This document shows positions 54,410-62,529 of a stretch of DNA of 64,000 nucleotides, one piece after another. This DNA is from Pigmentiphaga aceris. GTDB lineage: Bacteria; Pseudomonadota; Gammaproteobacteria; Burkholderiales; Burkholderiaceae_B. The notes under the pieces are model-generated. The model saw nothing but the letters and a program-made list of their open reading frames with translations. It was not told the DNA's origin and did not search any database. Within the stretch, counting starts at the first letter, position 1. Each line of letters opens with the position of its first letter. A program made the translations under genes and the position numbers. The DNA is taken from NCBI RefSeq assembly GCF_008119665.1, contig NZ_CP043046.1, positions 2,542,001 through 2,606,000 of the forward strand, written 5' to 3'.

Positions 54410-54802
54410 ATGATAAATGGCAGTTGCTGCTGCGGCGCAATCAAATTTCAGTTGACTTCACCTCCTGGCATGATGGGCATGTGTCACTGCTCTCGCTGCC
54501 GTAAGGTTGGGGCAAGTGCTTTGGCATTCGTAGATAAAGGCTCATTCAACTTACTTGAGGGGAAGGAGTTTATTCAACGATATGAGCCGGAAGCACCTTT
54601 TAAGTATGCAAGGACTTTCTGCAAAAACTGTGGGACTTCATTGGGTGAAATTGGCTCGGAAAGTGAGTCATTTCCAATTTCAGTCAATTGCTTGGATGAT
54701 GACCCAGAGGTAAGAACACAATTTCACGTATATGTTGGTTCCAAGCCTGCTTGGTATGAGATTTGCGATAGCGCGAAGCAATTTGAAGAGAGTGCTGCCT
54801 AA
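54410..54802 (+). CDS. GFA-family (glutathione-dependent formaldehyde-activating-like) zinc protein
   Basis: A 130-residue protein; ATG 54410 follows AAAAGGAG. The GFA/DUF636 zinc motifs are GSCCCGAIKF, MCHCSRCRK and FCKNCGTSL. The family includes Gfa and CENP-V-like proteins; most bacterial members have no proven substrate. Base composition is much more AT-rich than that of neighbouring genes. It sits alone between two inverted repeat copies and behind a LexA-like box, so it may be a laterally acquired, DNA-damage-induced gene (inference). Confidence 0.88.
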   Translation: MINGSCCCGAIKFQLTSPPGMMGMCHCSRCRKVGASALAFVDKGSFNLLEGKEFIQRYEPEAPFKYARTFCKNCGTSLGEIGSESESFPISVNCLDDDPEVRTQFHVYVGSKPAWYEICDSAKQFEESAA

Positions 54803-55190
54803 TAAAAAACCATTTATATAACTGGATTTTTATTCTCTATTGCATACTTGGCAATATCTAGGTTTCCAATATAAGTGCAATATCAATCCCCTGACTGGCA
54901 TTTCGATGCTATTAAATTCAGGCTGATTGTCAAGGCCGAATAAAAATTAAATTGCCCTGGCGAGAAATTGTCAGGGCAATTTTTCTATGCACCAGTTAAT
55001 TCTCGCGGTTCGAGAAATTGCTAACGCGAATGGCTGCTCAGTTCTTCTTCTAACTCCACACTTTACCGTTCATCACTGCCTCGAACATTCGTCATCGCTC
55101 CGAACGTTGATCATCAGCCCGACCGCTCAATGCGCAGCATTAAAAGCGCGAATCTGCAGCGCCCCGCCTTTTCGTCGCATTACCTGGTGT
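54803..55190. other. AT-rich segment after the GFA gene
   Basis: It holds a terminator at 54951-54985 and otherwise no gene. A plus-strand frame at 54987-55271 runs through the terminator tail into repeat copy B and is not accepted. Confidence 0.6.
54951..54985 (+). terminator. Rho-independent terminator downstream of the GFA gene
   Basis: ATTGCCCTG (54951-54959) pairs with CAGGGCAAT (54972-54980), followed by TTTTCT. It lies 148 bases after the GFA stop and would close a monocistronic transcript. Confidence 0.8.
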
Positions 55191-55576
55191 GCGGCCACCC
55201 GCTTCCAAGTCACCCCACCACCAAGCAGGCGCGTGACATCGTTAAGTGGCACTGCCGTAAAAGGCCCCTGAAAGACGGCCCGAGACGTGAGCCGCTGAGT
55301 CGCTTCGTGGCGACCTGGCCAGCCAATCCCCGAGGCCAGCCGCGTAGCGATGAAGGACGGTGGCCTACAAAGGCCGAGAACCGCATCCAGCACCAAGCAG
55401 CCAGAAAATTGCAGATCGCCCAAAGGCGGGATTGGCTTTTAACCAAGCCGCTTTGAAGGCGTGGGTGTCGGGGGCGTGGCGGCTGCCCTTCTGGACGACG
55501 TGGAGGGCGGGAGACCCGACGCGTAGGTCCAGCGGGGCAGCCGCCACGCCCCCGACACCCACGACTGGCAGAAGAA
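55191..55576 (-). repeat. Hairpin repeat element, copy B (inverted)
   Basis: The same element as copy A but on the minus strand. Read from 55576 downward it starts TTCTTCTGCCAGTCGTGGGTG. Perfect 29-base arms lie at 55460-55488 and 55535-55563 around a 46-base spacer that aligns with that of copy A (GCGTCGGGTCT and GTCCAGAA shared). It ends in GAAGCGGGTGGCCGC at 55191. It lies ~60 bases downstream of the Lrp gene in the same orientation. Open frames on both strands are not conserved between the copies. Confidence 0.85.
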
Positions 55577-55634
55577 CCACCACACCGTCACAAAGCAACA
55601 AAACAAGAAGCGCAAACGCCCCTCAACCCTCACA

Positions 55635-56141
55635 TCAACCGCGCTGATCAACACCATCTTCAGGTACAGGAATGCGAGTAACCGCCTTGATCTCACGTAA
55701 GGCCAAGCTGGACTGGATCGCGGTAATGCCCGGCTGTTTGCGCAAGACTTCTTCCACGAAGCGACCGTAGCTTTCCAGGTCGGTTGCCAACACGCTGAGC
55801 ATATAGTCGGCGGCACCCGTCACCTTATGGCAAGACAGCACTTCGGGATGATCGAGGATGATGCGTTCGAAGTTATCGGGTGCATTGGCGGAATGATCGC
55901 CGAAGGTGACCTGCGCAAACGCGAGCACGTCGTAGCCTAACTTACGCCTGTCCAGATTGGCCTGATAGTCCTTGATGATGCCCTGATCTTCCAGACGCTT
56001 GCGGCGACGCCAGCACGGGGTGACGGTCATCGACAGACGTTCTCCCAGCGCTGCGCTGCTCAGACTGCCGTCTTCCTGCAAGTGATGCAGCAGGGCACGA
56101 TCTGTCTCGTCTAGCTCAATCAAGGGTAAGCATTTGCTCAT
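55635..56141 (-). CDS. Lrp/AsnC-family transcriptional regulator
   Basis: A 168-residue regulator. ATG 56141 opens MSKCLPLIELDETDRALLHHL. The HTH is LSSAALGERLSMTVTPCWRRRKRLE. The RAM/ligand domain follows (VLSCHKVTGAADYMLSVLATDLESY). It is divergent from the deacetylase-like gene with 124 bases between them and probably controls it in response to an amino acid or amine. Confidence 0.92.
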   Translation of the reverse strand: MSKCLPLIELDETDRALLHHLQEDGSLSSAALGERLSMTVTPCWRRRKRLEDQGIIKDYQANLDRRKLGYDVLAFAQVTFGDHSANAPDNFERIILDHPEVLSCHKVTGAADYMLSVLATDLESYGRFVEEVLRKQPGITAIQSSLALREIKAVTRIPVPEDGVDQRG

Positions 56142-56265
56142 TTTGATGGGTATCGGCGAATAATTTTGCCGTAGTGACAAATAGTGGACAGTTTAAAGCA
56201 AAGCTTTTTCCACGCGCCGCCACCATAATTTTCCGTTCGCAATCTGCTTTCGAACAGGAATTTTC

Positions 56266-57297
56266 GTGATCACCGTTTTCAGCACCGCCCACCGTCTGCA
56301 CCATGGCTCCGAGCTGAAAGACGGTGCGATCAAACCCTCTTTCGAGGCACCGCAACGCGCCGAGATCGTGCTGGATCGTGTGCAGCAAACCGGGCTTGGG
56401 CAGGTGCTGCCGGCGCAAGAATTCGATCGCACCTGTTATGTCGCCGCGCACAGCGAACGTTACGTGCGCTTTCTGGAAACAGCCTGGTCTGAATGGGCGG
56501 CCACCGGCAAGACGCACCATGCCTTGCCGCTGGTGTGGCCCGTGCGTGATCTGGCCACTGATCAAGAGCCGGGCTTCATCGATGGCAAACTTGGGTTCTA
56601 CGCCATGGATGCTGGCGCGGCAATCACGCCGGGAACCTGGGATGCGGTGCGCGGCAGCGCAGACGTCGCGCTGACTGCTATGGAGCAGGTCATTGATGGC
56701 GCAAAAGGTGCGTTTGCGCTGTGCCGTCCACCGGGGCATCACGCTGCACGGGAATACATGGGTGGCTACTGCTATCTGAACAATGCGGCCATTGCGGCGG
56801 AACGCTGCCTGAGTCGTGGTGCAGAAAGGGTGGCGGTGCTGGACGTGGACTTCCATCACGGCAACGGCACGCAGAACATTTTCTACGACCGCCCGGATGT
56901 ATTTTTCGCGTCCATCCACGGGGATCCGCAGGTGTCCTACCCGTACTTCTCGGGCCACGCTCATGAACAAGGGGCGGGTGCGGGGGTGGGCTTCACGGCC
57001 AACTATCCCCTGGCCAAGGGCACGGCGTGGGACCGCTATCAAGTTGCTTTGAAAGATGGGCTGGGCCGCATTGCCGCGTTCAAGCCAGCGTTCCTGGTGG
57101 TGTCCTTGGGTGTCGATACTTTTGAAGGCGATCCCATCAGCCATTTCAAGCTGACCAGCGACGACTTTCTGCGTATGGGGGCGATGATTGCCAGCATCGG
57201 CATTCCCACAGTGTTCGTGATGGAAGGCGGATACATGGTGGATGAAATCGGCGTCAATGCCGTGAACACCTTGCAAGGCTTTGACGGCGACAGCTGA
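56266..57297 (+). CDS. Histone-deacetylase-family protein, acetylpolyamine amidohydrolase-like
   Basis: A 343-residue zinc hydrolase starting at GTG 56266. Active-site motifs: RPPGHHAAR with the His pair, GGYCYLNNAAIAA, zinc ligands in LDVDFHHGNGTQ and SLGVDTFEGDP, and the transition-state Tyr in MEGGYMVDE. The fold and the N-terminal HRLHHGSELKDG match AphA-type acetylpolyamine amidohydrolases. It would release polyamine or amine from its acetyl form. Together with the polyamine-type ABC operon nearby it hints at amine catabolism in this region. Confidence 0.9.
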   Translation: MITVFSTAHRLHHGSELKDGAIKPSFEAPQRAEIVLDRVQQTGLGQVLPAQEFDRTCYVAAHSERYVRFLETAWSEWAATGKTHHALPLVWPVRDLATDQEPGFIDGKLGFYAMDAGAAITPGTWDAVRGSADVALTAMEQVIDGAKGAFALCRPPGHHAAREYMGGYCYLNNAAIAAERCLSRGAERVAVLDVDFHHGNGTQNIFYDRPDVFFASIHGDPQVSYPYFSGHAHEQGAGAGVGFTANYPLAKGTAWDRYQVALKDGLGRIAAFKPAFLVVSLGVDTFEGDPISHFKLTSDDFLRMGAMIASIGIPTVFVMEGGYMVDEIGVNAVNTLQGFDGDS

Positions 57298-57436
57298 TTA
57301 TTGGTGAAGCACGGTGTGCCCCGCGAGGCCATGATGCCTGCCTGGTTCATGACTCGCGGAGCAGGGCTGGTCACCCGACAGGCGAAAGGCCCTATGCTCG
57401 GCAAGTACGCCATGCTTACCGAGGGCATGGCTTGTG

Positions 57437-57470
57437 AAAAAAGGCTTGTCACACGACAAGCGACAAGCCT
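57437..57470 (-). terminator. Rho-independent terminator after phnN
   Basis: On the minus strand AGGCTTGTC (57470-57462) pairs with GACAAGCCT (57450-57442), followed by TTTTTT (57442-57437). It closes the phnF-DUF1045-phnN unit 20 bases after the phnN stop. Confidence 0.8.
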
Positions 57471-57490
57471 ATGTCATCACGCCAGCCGAA

Positions 57491-58069
57491 TCAGCACATC
57501 ACCGCTGCTTTCCTCGGCCAGCCCTCCAGACATTCCAGCGCATCCAGCAATTGTTCGCCAGCCTCATCCAGCGTGCTGTCGTTGCGGATCTCGATTGCGC
57601 CCGCGCCCATCGGCCAAGCCAGATGCGCAGCCCGTGCAATGCGCGCTTCGACCATCTCTGGTGTTTCACGGCCACGCGACAGCAGACGCTGACGCAAGGT
57701 GTCTGCGCTTGCCGTGATGTGCAGTACGGTCAGGCCGGGAAACTTTCTGGCGGCTTGCGGCAGATGTGCCCGCGAGCCGTTCACCAGCACCCATGCGCCG
57801 TCTTGCAAGGGTGACAACTCTGCTTCGCGCACGCCGTATTGCAAGTCGTTGGCGGTCCAGTCGAACACGAATGCCTTGCGTGCGCGCAAGTATTCAAACT
57901 CGTTGGCATCCACGCTTTCATGCGGCTCGCCGCCGACATGCGACGGTCGGCTGACGGTGCGGCGGGCCAAGTGAACCGGGGCGTTCGATGGCAGGTTGCT
58001 GCGCAGCCAACCAAGCAGGCTGTCTTTGCCCGCACCCGACGGTCCTACCGTGTAGATCAGACGATTCAT
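57491..58069 (-). CDS. phnN: Ribose 1,5-bisphosphokinase
   Basis: A 192-residue kinase. ATG 58069 opens MNRLIYTVGPSGAGKDSLLG with the P-loop. ARRTVSRPSHVGGEPHESV is the guanylate-kinase-like substrate region. It converts ribose 1,5-bisphosphate to PRPP, the last step of C-P lyase metabolism. It overlaps the DUF1045 gene by ATGA and belongs to the phn region. Confidence 0.93.
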   Translation of the reverse strand: MNRLIYTVGPSGAGKDSLLGWLRSNLPSNAPVHLARRTVSRPSHVGGEPHESVDANEFEYLRARKAFVFDWTANDLQYGVREAELSPLQDGAWVLVNGSRAHLPQAARKFPGLTVLHITASADTLRQRLLSRGRETPEMVEARIARAAHLAWPMGAGAIEIRNDSTLDEAGEQLLDALECLEGWPRKAAVMC

Positions 58070-59175
58070 GCACCCAGCTCCATGCGATCGAGATAAAGGA
58101 AATCCGCACCCGGGGTGGGTTCGGCAAACAGCGATACGGCGTCGACACGCAGCGGGGGCAGGGCGGCGAACCACTGCTCTGCTGCGTCTTGCAAAGCGGC
58201 TATGGTCTCTGGGGCTACGTCACGCAAGGAACCAGTCAGCGAGAAGTGCAGCCGGAACTGGTCCATGACGTAGGGGTAGCCCCAGCGTTGCAGCAGTCGG
58301 TCTTGTTCGGGTGTCAGGCCGCTTGCGCGTCGGCGGGCGAGTTCGGCTGGCGACAAGGGGGCGGCCAGCGCATGCAGGTGGCTGACGCAGCTGCGGGCCA
58401 AGGCGTCGCTGTCGCGGGTGTTGTCGGCATTGTCGCTGTCTTGCGTCTCGCCTGCTGTGTCTGCCGGCACCAGCGCCAGGAAGTCGCCAAGCAGCGCCAC
58501 GCGAAGCGGCAGCAGGAAAGACCGACGCTCGCGGCACAGCGCGGTAAGGCGACCTTGCAGCATCACCGCGTCGGCATCCTCGGCCAGCGTGAACGGGGCT
58601 CGCAGAGTGGCGTGCCAGCCGTAGCGGCGCGGGGCTTCCGTCAGGCGTTGCTGCGTGGACATCGACACGCCCGGAATCAGCGGTTGCGACACCACTTGTC
58701 CGGTAGCTGCGTCGCGCCCAAGCCAGCTGCTGCCTGCCTTCCACCACGCGGTGTCCGGGGCAGGGGAAAGGTAGATGGCAAAGCGGTGCATGGGCACCGG
58801 ACCAGGCGGCCGGATCTCCGGGCCTTCCTGGTAGGCGGCGTTTGCGGCGGCAATCAGCTGGCCGCTGCTGGTGTTGGTGGCGTTGGTGATTCGGGGGCCA
58901 GCCTTGAAAGCGCTGCGCGCCAACAAGGATTGCTGACGCGCCTGGTGGGCATCACTGTAGTCCGCAACGTTTGCCAGCGCGGGGTTCGACAGCCCCGATC
59001 CGGTCGCCAAACCCCGGGACGCCAGCTCGCCAAGCGGCGAGGTTCCGCCGCTCGCACCGCTCGATAATCCCGCACCAGCCATTGGTCCCGCCTTCGCCAC
59101 CGATTCACGCGGGGTTTGCTCGGCCAGCGGCTTCACCGTGCCATCGGCGCGTCGTGTCGGGTCTTGTTCACGCAT
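58066..59175 (-). CDS. DUF1045 2H-phosphoesterase-like protein of phosphonate metabolism, N-terminally extended
   Basis: A 369-residue frame. Residues from about 128 (MHRFAIYLSPAPDTAWWKAG) form the DUF1045 core with two H-x-(T/S) motifs, WHATLRAPF and LHFSLTG, the 2H phosphoesterase signature. The usual family start is that internal Met (58794). The preceding ~125 residues are low-complexity Ala/Gly/Ser. ATG 59175 overlaps the phnF stop by 8 bases, which favours translation of the extension. DUF1045 genes accompany phnN; cyclic phosphate hydrolysis is a plausible role. Confidence 0.82.
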   Translation of the reverse strand: MREQDPTRRADGTVKPLAEQTPRESVAKAGPMAGAGLSSGASGGTSPLGELASRGLATGSGLSNPALANVADYSDAHQARQQSLLARSAFKAGPRITNATNTSSGQLIAAANAAYQEGPEIRPPGPVPMHRFAIYLSPAPDTAWWKAGSSWLGRDAATGQVVSQPLIPGVSMSTQQRLTEAPRRYGWHATLRAPFTLAEDADAVMLQGRLTALCRERRSFLLPLRVALLGDFLALVPADTAGETQDSDNADNTRDSDALARSCVSHLHALAAPLSPAELARRRASGLTPEQDRLLQRWGYPYVMDQFRLHFSLTGSLRDVAPETIAALQDAAEQWFAALPPLRVDAVSLFAEPTPGADFLYLDRMELGA

Positions 59176-59932
59176 CGTGGCTCACCGTCAATGTGATGCG
59201 GTCGCCCGCAAACCAGGCGGTGGCGAACTCGATGGGCACGCCGTCCATGTCGGTGTTCACGCTTTCCACCATCAGCACAGGCCGATTCATGGGTTGGCGC
59301 AGTCGCCCGGCCAGCGTGGCGTCGGGCATCTGGGCGGTGATACGGCTTTCCGACCGCGTGTAGTCGGACACGCCACGGGCATTGAACGCGGCGGTGATCG
59401 ACCCGGTTTCGCGCACCACATCTTCCAGCCCGGCAAAGCGTGGCAACGGGAAAAAGCGCTCGCTGACATGCAGCGGTTGCGGTTGGGACTGGGCCTGTGC
59501 CAGCACATGCAGGCACAACAAGGTGCTACGTGCTGGCACTTTCAGCGCGCGTGCCTGCACGGCGTTTGCGCGCACGTTGCTTGCGTCGATCACTTGCAGC
59601 CCCCCACGCAGCCCGGCCATTGCCATGTTCTGTTGATGACGCGTGCGTTTGGCCAGCACCAGGTCCACCGCGAACTCCTCGACGTAGGTGCCGCTGCCTT
59701 GCGTAACGCGCAGCAATCCCTGGTTGCACAGACTGGCCAGCGAGCGCCGGATGGTGTGGCGATTCACCCCGAATTGTTCTGCCAGCGCGTGCTCGGACGG
59801 CAGTCGTTGGCCAGGCAGGTAGGTGCCATGGGCAATGGCTTCGGTCAGGTCGGCGGCGATGCGCGGCCAGAAGCTGCCGCGGCCTGCTGGGGCTGCGGGA
59901 GTGGCGATTTGGGGAGGGGTCATCACTGTCAT
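59168..59932 (-). CDS. phnF: GntR/HutC-family regulator PhnF
   Basis: A 254-residue regulator. The wHTH is LPSEHALAEQFGVNRHTIRRSLASL. The UTRA ligand domain follows (LHVSERFFPLPRFAGL). ATG 59932 has AGG upstream; 59923 is an alternative. It is divergent from phnG with HutC-type operator palindromes between them. PhnF represses C-P lyase genes until a phosphonate or phosphate signal is sensed. Confidence 0.9.
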   Translation of the reverse strand: MTVMTPPQIATPAAPAGRGSFWPRIAADLTEAIAHGTYLPGQRLPSEHALAEQFGVNRHTIRRSLASLCNQGLLRVTQGSGTYVEEFAVDLVLAKRTRHQQNMAMAGLRGGLQVIDASNVRANAVQARALKVPARSTLLCLHVLAQAQSQPQPLHVSERFFPLPRFAGLEDVVRETGSITAAFNARGVSDYTRSESRITAQMPDATLAGRLRQPMNRPVLMVESVNTDMDGVPIEFATAWFAGDRITLTVSHDA

Positions 59933-59976
59933 CAAACCTACATGCACGCCTTTTAATCTGGCGTCAGTTATTCAAC

Positions 59977-60010
59977 TTGTCTAGACAACTTGTCCCATTT
60001 GTCTACACAA
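59977..60010. promoter_or_regulatory. PhnF operator pair
   Basis: TTGTCTAGACAA (59977-59988) is a perfect palindrome. TTGTCTACACAA (59999-60010) is the same with one mismatch. Both contain the HutC-subfamily core GTCTANAC and are 22 bases apart. They lie between the phnF and phnG starts, so they can control both units. Confidence 0.7.
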
Positions 60011-60029
60011 ATTCGAGAGTACTCATTCC

Positions 60030-60569
60030 ATGTTTCAAGCCTCTGACAGCGCTGGCACCACGCGGCCCCTGGATCGGACCACGAGCAGTCACCTGACGCG
60101 ACCGCAGTGGATGGCTTTGTTGGCACGAGCGCCGATCGACTTGCTTGAACCTGCGCTGGGCAGTCATGCAAGTGTCGCACCGCAATGGCTACGTATGCCT
60201 GAAACCGGGTTGATGATGGTACAGGGTCGTGCGGGCGGAACGGGCGAGCGTTTCAATCTGGGTGAGGTCACCGTGACACGTTGTGCCCTGCGTCTGCCGG
60301 ATGCCGTGCCAGGTCAAGCTGCCGTTGGCGTGGCTTATGTAATGGGACGTTCACACCGCCACGCCCGGCTTGCCGCGTTGGCCGACGCGCTGCTGCAAGA
60401 CCCGGCAAAGCAGGCAGCACTGGACGCTGCGCTGTTGACGCCTGTGCGCGCGCACTTGGCGCAGCTGCGCACGCAACGTCAGGCACGTGCCCAGAGCACC
60501 AAGGTTGAATTTTTCACGGTGGCGCGCGAAAGCAGCGGCATCGAGGGCGACCAGGAGGAAGACGCATGA
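60030..60569 (+). CDS. phnG: C-P lyase core subunit PhnG
   Basis: A 179-residue subunit. PQWMALLARAPIDLLEPALG and PETGLMMVQGRAGGTGERFNLGEVTVTRCALRL are family blocks (positions ~25-95). GHRYVMGRSHRHARLAALADAL-like VAYVMGRSHRHARLAALADA is near 115. PhnG is part of the PhnGHIJ complex that attaches phosphonate to ribose. It overlaps phnH by ATGA. Confidence 0.95.
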   Translation: MFQASDSAGTTRPLDRTTSSHLTRPQWMALLARAPIDLLEPALGSHASVAPQWLRMPETGLMMVQGRAGGTGERFNLGEVTVTRCALRLPDAVPGQAAVGVAYVMGRSHRHARLAALADALLQDPAKQAALDAALLTPVRAHLAQLRTQRQARAQSTKVEFFTVARESSGIEGDQEEDA

Positions 60570-61279
60570 GTTCAGTGATGACTGTTGGACAGATGGTTGG
60601 GCAAGCGACCGAATCTACGCGGTCTGCCGCATCGCACGCGGTAGGTTCTGGCGCAGTCGACCTGTCGACCTTGGGTGCCGGCTTCGTTGACTTGGCACGG
60701 GGAAGCCAAGCCGTGTTCCGCACCACGTTGGAAGCCTTGTCGCACCCTGGTCGCCCGCTGCCCTTGCGGGCCGATGTGCAGGCTCCGCAGCATGGCAATA
60801 CGGCCGCCGCGGTGTTGTTGCTGGCTTTGCTCGATGCCGACTGCAGCTTGTGGTTGTCGCCCTCGTTGGCTGCGGGCGACGCAGGCGGGTGGTTGCGTTT
60901 TCACACGGGATGCGTGCTGGTGGCCGATGCTTCGCAAGCGCAGTTCGTCTGGGCCACGCATGCAGAAATGCCGGATCTGACGACCTTGCCGATGGGTAGC
61001 GAGGCCTACCCCGATCAATCGGCCACCTGCGTGATCGACGTGCCCGATTTCCTGAGCGTGGGTGATGGCATCGACATCGGGGCCTGGGTACTGCGCGGCC
61101 CGGGCATTCGCGGTGAAACCCGCTTGCATATTGCCAACCTGGCACCCGCCACCACCGCCGACTTCCTCGCGCAGCGCGCCGTCAACCACGCCAGCTTCCC
61201 GCGCGGTGTGGACGTATTCCTTGCCTCGTCAGACCGCATTGTCGGCCTGCCGCGCAGCACCCAGGTTTCAGAGGTCTGA
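60566..61279 (+). CDS. phnH: C-P lyase core subunit PhnH
   Basis: A 237-residue subunit. Family features are GSQAVFRTTLEALSHPGRPLPL and ALLDADCSLWL, with the C-terminal FPRGVDVFLASSDRIVGLPRST. A 23-codon frame (61281-61352) fills the gap to phnI; its reality is uncertain. It is coupled to phnG. Confidence 0.95.
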   Translation: MSSVMTVGQMVGQATESTRSAASHAVGSGAVDLSTLGAGFVDLARGSQAVFRTTLEALSHPGRPLPLRADVQAPQHGNTAAAVLLLALLDADCSLWLSPSLAAGDAGGWLRFHTGCVLVADASQAQFVWATHAEMPDLTTLPMGSEAYPDQSATCVIDVPDFLSVGDGIDIGAWVLRGPGIRGETRLHIANLAPATTADFLAQRAVNHASFPRGVDVFLASSDRIVGLPRSTQVSEV

Positions 61280-61353
61280 GATGACACGCTTCCCACGTTC
61301 AACGTCTGTGCCGGGGGCATTGCAGCCTTGCCAGGCAGACTCGCGGAGCTGAT

Positions 61354-62529
61354 ATGTACGTTGCAGTCAAAGGCGGTGAGACCGCCATCCGCAATAGCTA
61401 TCGCCGGCTTGCCGAGCAGCGCCGTGGTGACACGTCCGTGCCGGAACTGTCGGTCACGCAGATTCGTCAGCAGATGAAGCTGGCGGTTGATCGGGTCATG
61501 ACCGAAGGGTCGGTCTACGACCCGGAATTGGCCGCGCTGGCCATCAAGCAAGCCTCGGGGGATCTGGTCGAAGCCATTTTCCTGCTGCGCGCCTACCGTG
61601 CCACCTTGCCGCGCCTGGGTACGACCCTGCCGCTGGACACCACGCGTATCGAGATGGACCGGCGTGTGTCGGCGACCTTCAAGGATCTGCCCGGTGGGCA
61701 GGTGCTTGGCCCGACTTACGACTACACCCAACGGCTGCTGGACTTCTCGTTGCTGGCAAATGCGGACCAAGTTGCACAAGACCTGCCCGATGACGAAGCC
61801 CCGGCCGCTATTGATGCACCGTTGCCCGTCATCCCGCGCGTAGTCACCTTGTTGAATCAGGAAGGGCTGATCGAGACACACCCGGTGCCGCCAGACGATC
61901 CGGCACCGGTTGACCTGACACGTCAGCCCCTGCGTTTCCCGGCTGATCGCGCGACGCGCCTGCAGAATCTGGCACGTGGCGATGAAGGTTTCTTGCTGGC
62001 CATGGCCTATTCGACTCAACGTGGCTACGCCCACAGCCACCCGTTTGTCGGTGAAGTGCGCCTGGGCAGCGTCGAGGTCGAAATCGCGCCGGAAGAGCTG
62101 GATTTCACCTTGTCGATCGGCGACATGGAAATCACCGAATGCGAAATGGTCAACCAGTTCGGTGGCAGCAAATCCGAGCCGCCGCAATTCACGCGCGGAT
62201 ACGGCTTGGCCTTTGGCCACTGCGAACGCAAGGCAATGGCCATGAGCCTGGTCGACCGGTCATTGCGGGCGGACGAGCTGGGCGAGGCCATCGTATCGCC
62301 CGCGCAGATGCAGGAATTCGTGCTGTCCCACAGCGACAGCCTGGAAGCATCGGGCTTTGTGCAGCATCTGAAGCTGCCGCATTACGTCGATTTCCAGGCA
62401 GAACTTGCCCTGGTTCGGCAGATGCGCGCGGCGATGGTCACGCAGGGCTCGACAGCCGATACCGACCTTGATGCATTCCCCGACACCGGCATCAACACAG
62501 ACCCGCTTACGACCCGGAGCGCCGCATGA
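61354..62529 (+). CDS. phnI: C-P lyase core subunit PhnI
   Basis: A 391-residue subunit. It starts MYVAVKGGETAIRNSYRRLAEQRRG, the invariant PhnI start. PhnI is a purine nucleosidase-like component that exchanges the base of ATP for methylphosphonate. GFLLAMAYSTQRGYAHSHPF and GYGLAFGHCERKAMAMSLVDR are conserved. A CGGAG precedes the start. It overlaps phnJ by ATGA. Confidence 0.96.
   Translation: MYVAVKGGETAIRNSYRRLAEQRRGDTSVPELSVTQIRQQMKLAVDRVMTEGSVYDPELAALAIKQASGDLVEAIFLLRAYRATLPRLGTTLPLDTTRIEMDRRVSATFKDLPGGQVLGPTYDYTQRLLDFSLLANADQVAQDLPDDEAPAAIDAPLPVIPRVVTLLNQEGLIETHPVPPDDPAPVDLTRQPLRFPADRATRLQNLARGDEGFLLAMAYSTQRGYAHSHPFVGEVRLGSVEVEIAPEELDFTLSIGDMEITECEMVNQFGGSKSEPPQFTRGYGLAFGHCERKAMAMSLVDRSLRADELGEAIVSPAQMQEFVLSHSDSLEASGFVQHLKLPHYVDFQAELALVRQMRAAMVTQGSTADTDLDAFPDTGINTDPLTTRSAA

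Noticed and set aside
54987..55271. 94-codon plus-strand frame before repeat copy B
   Set aside because: Begins in the tail of a terminator and reads into the repeat; no homologous frame in copy A.
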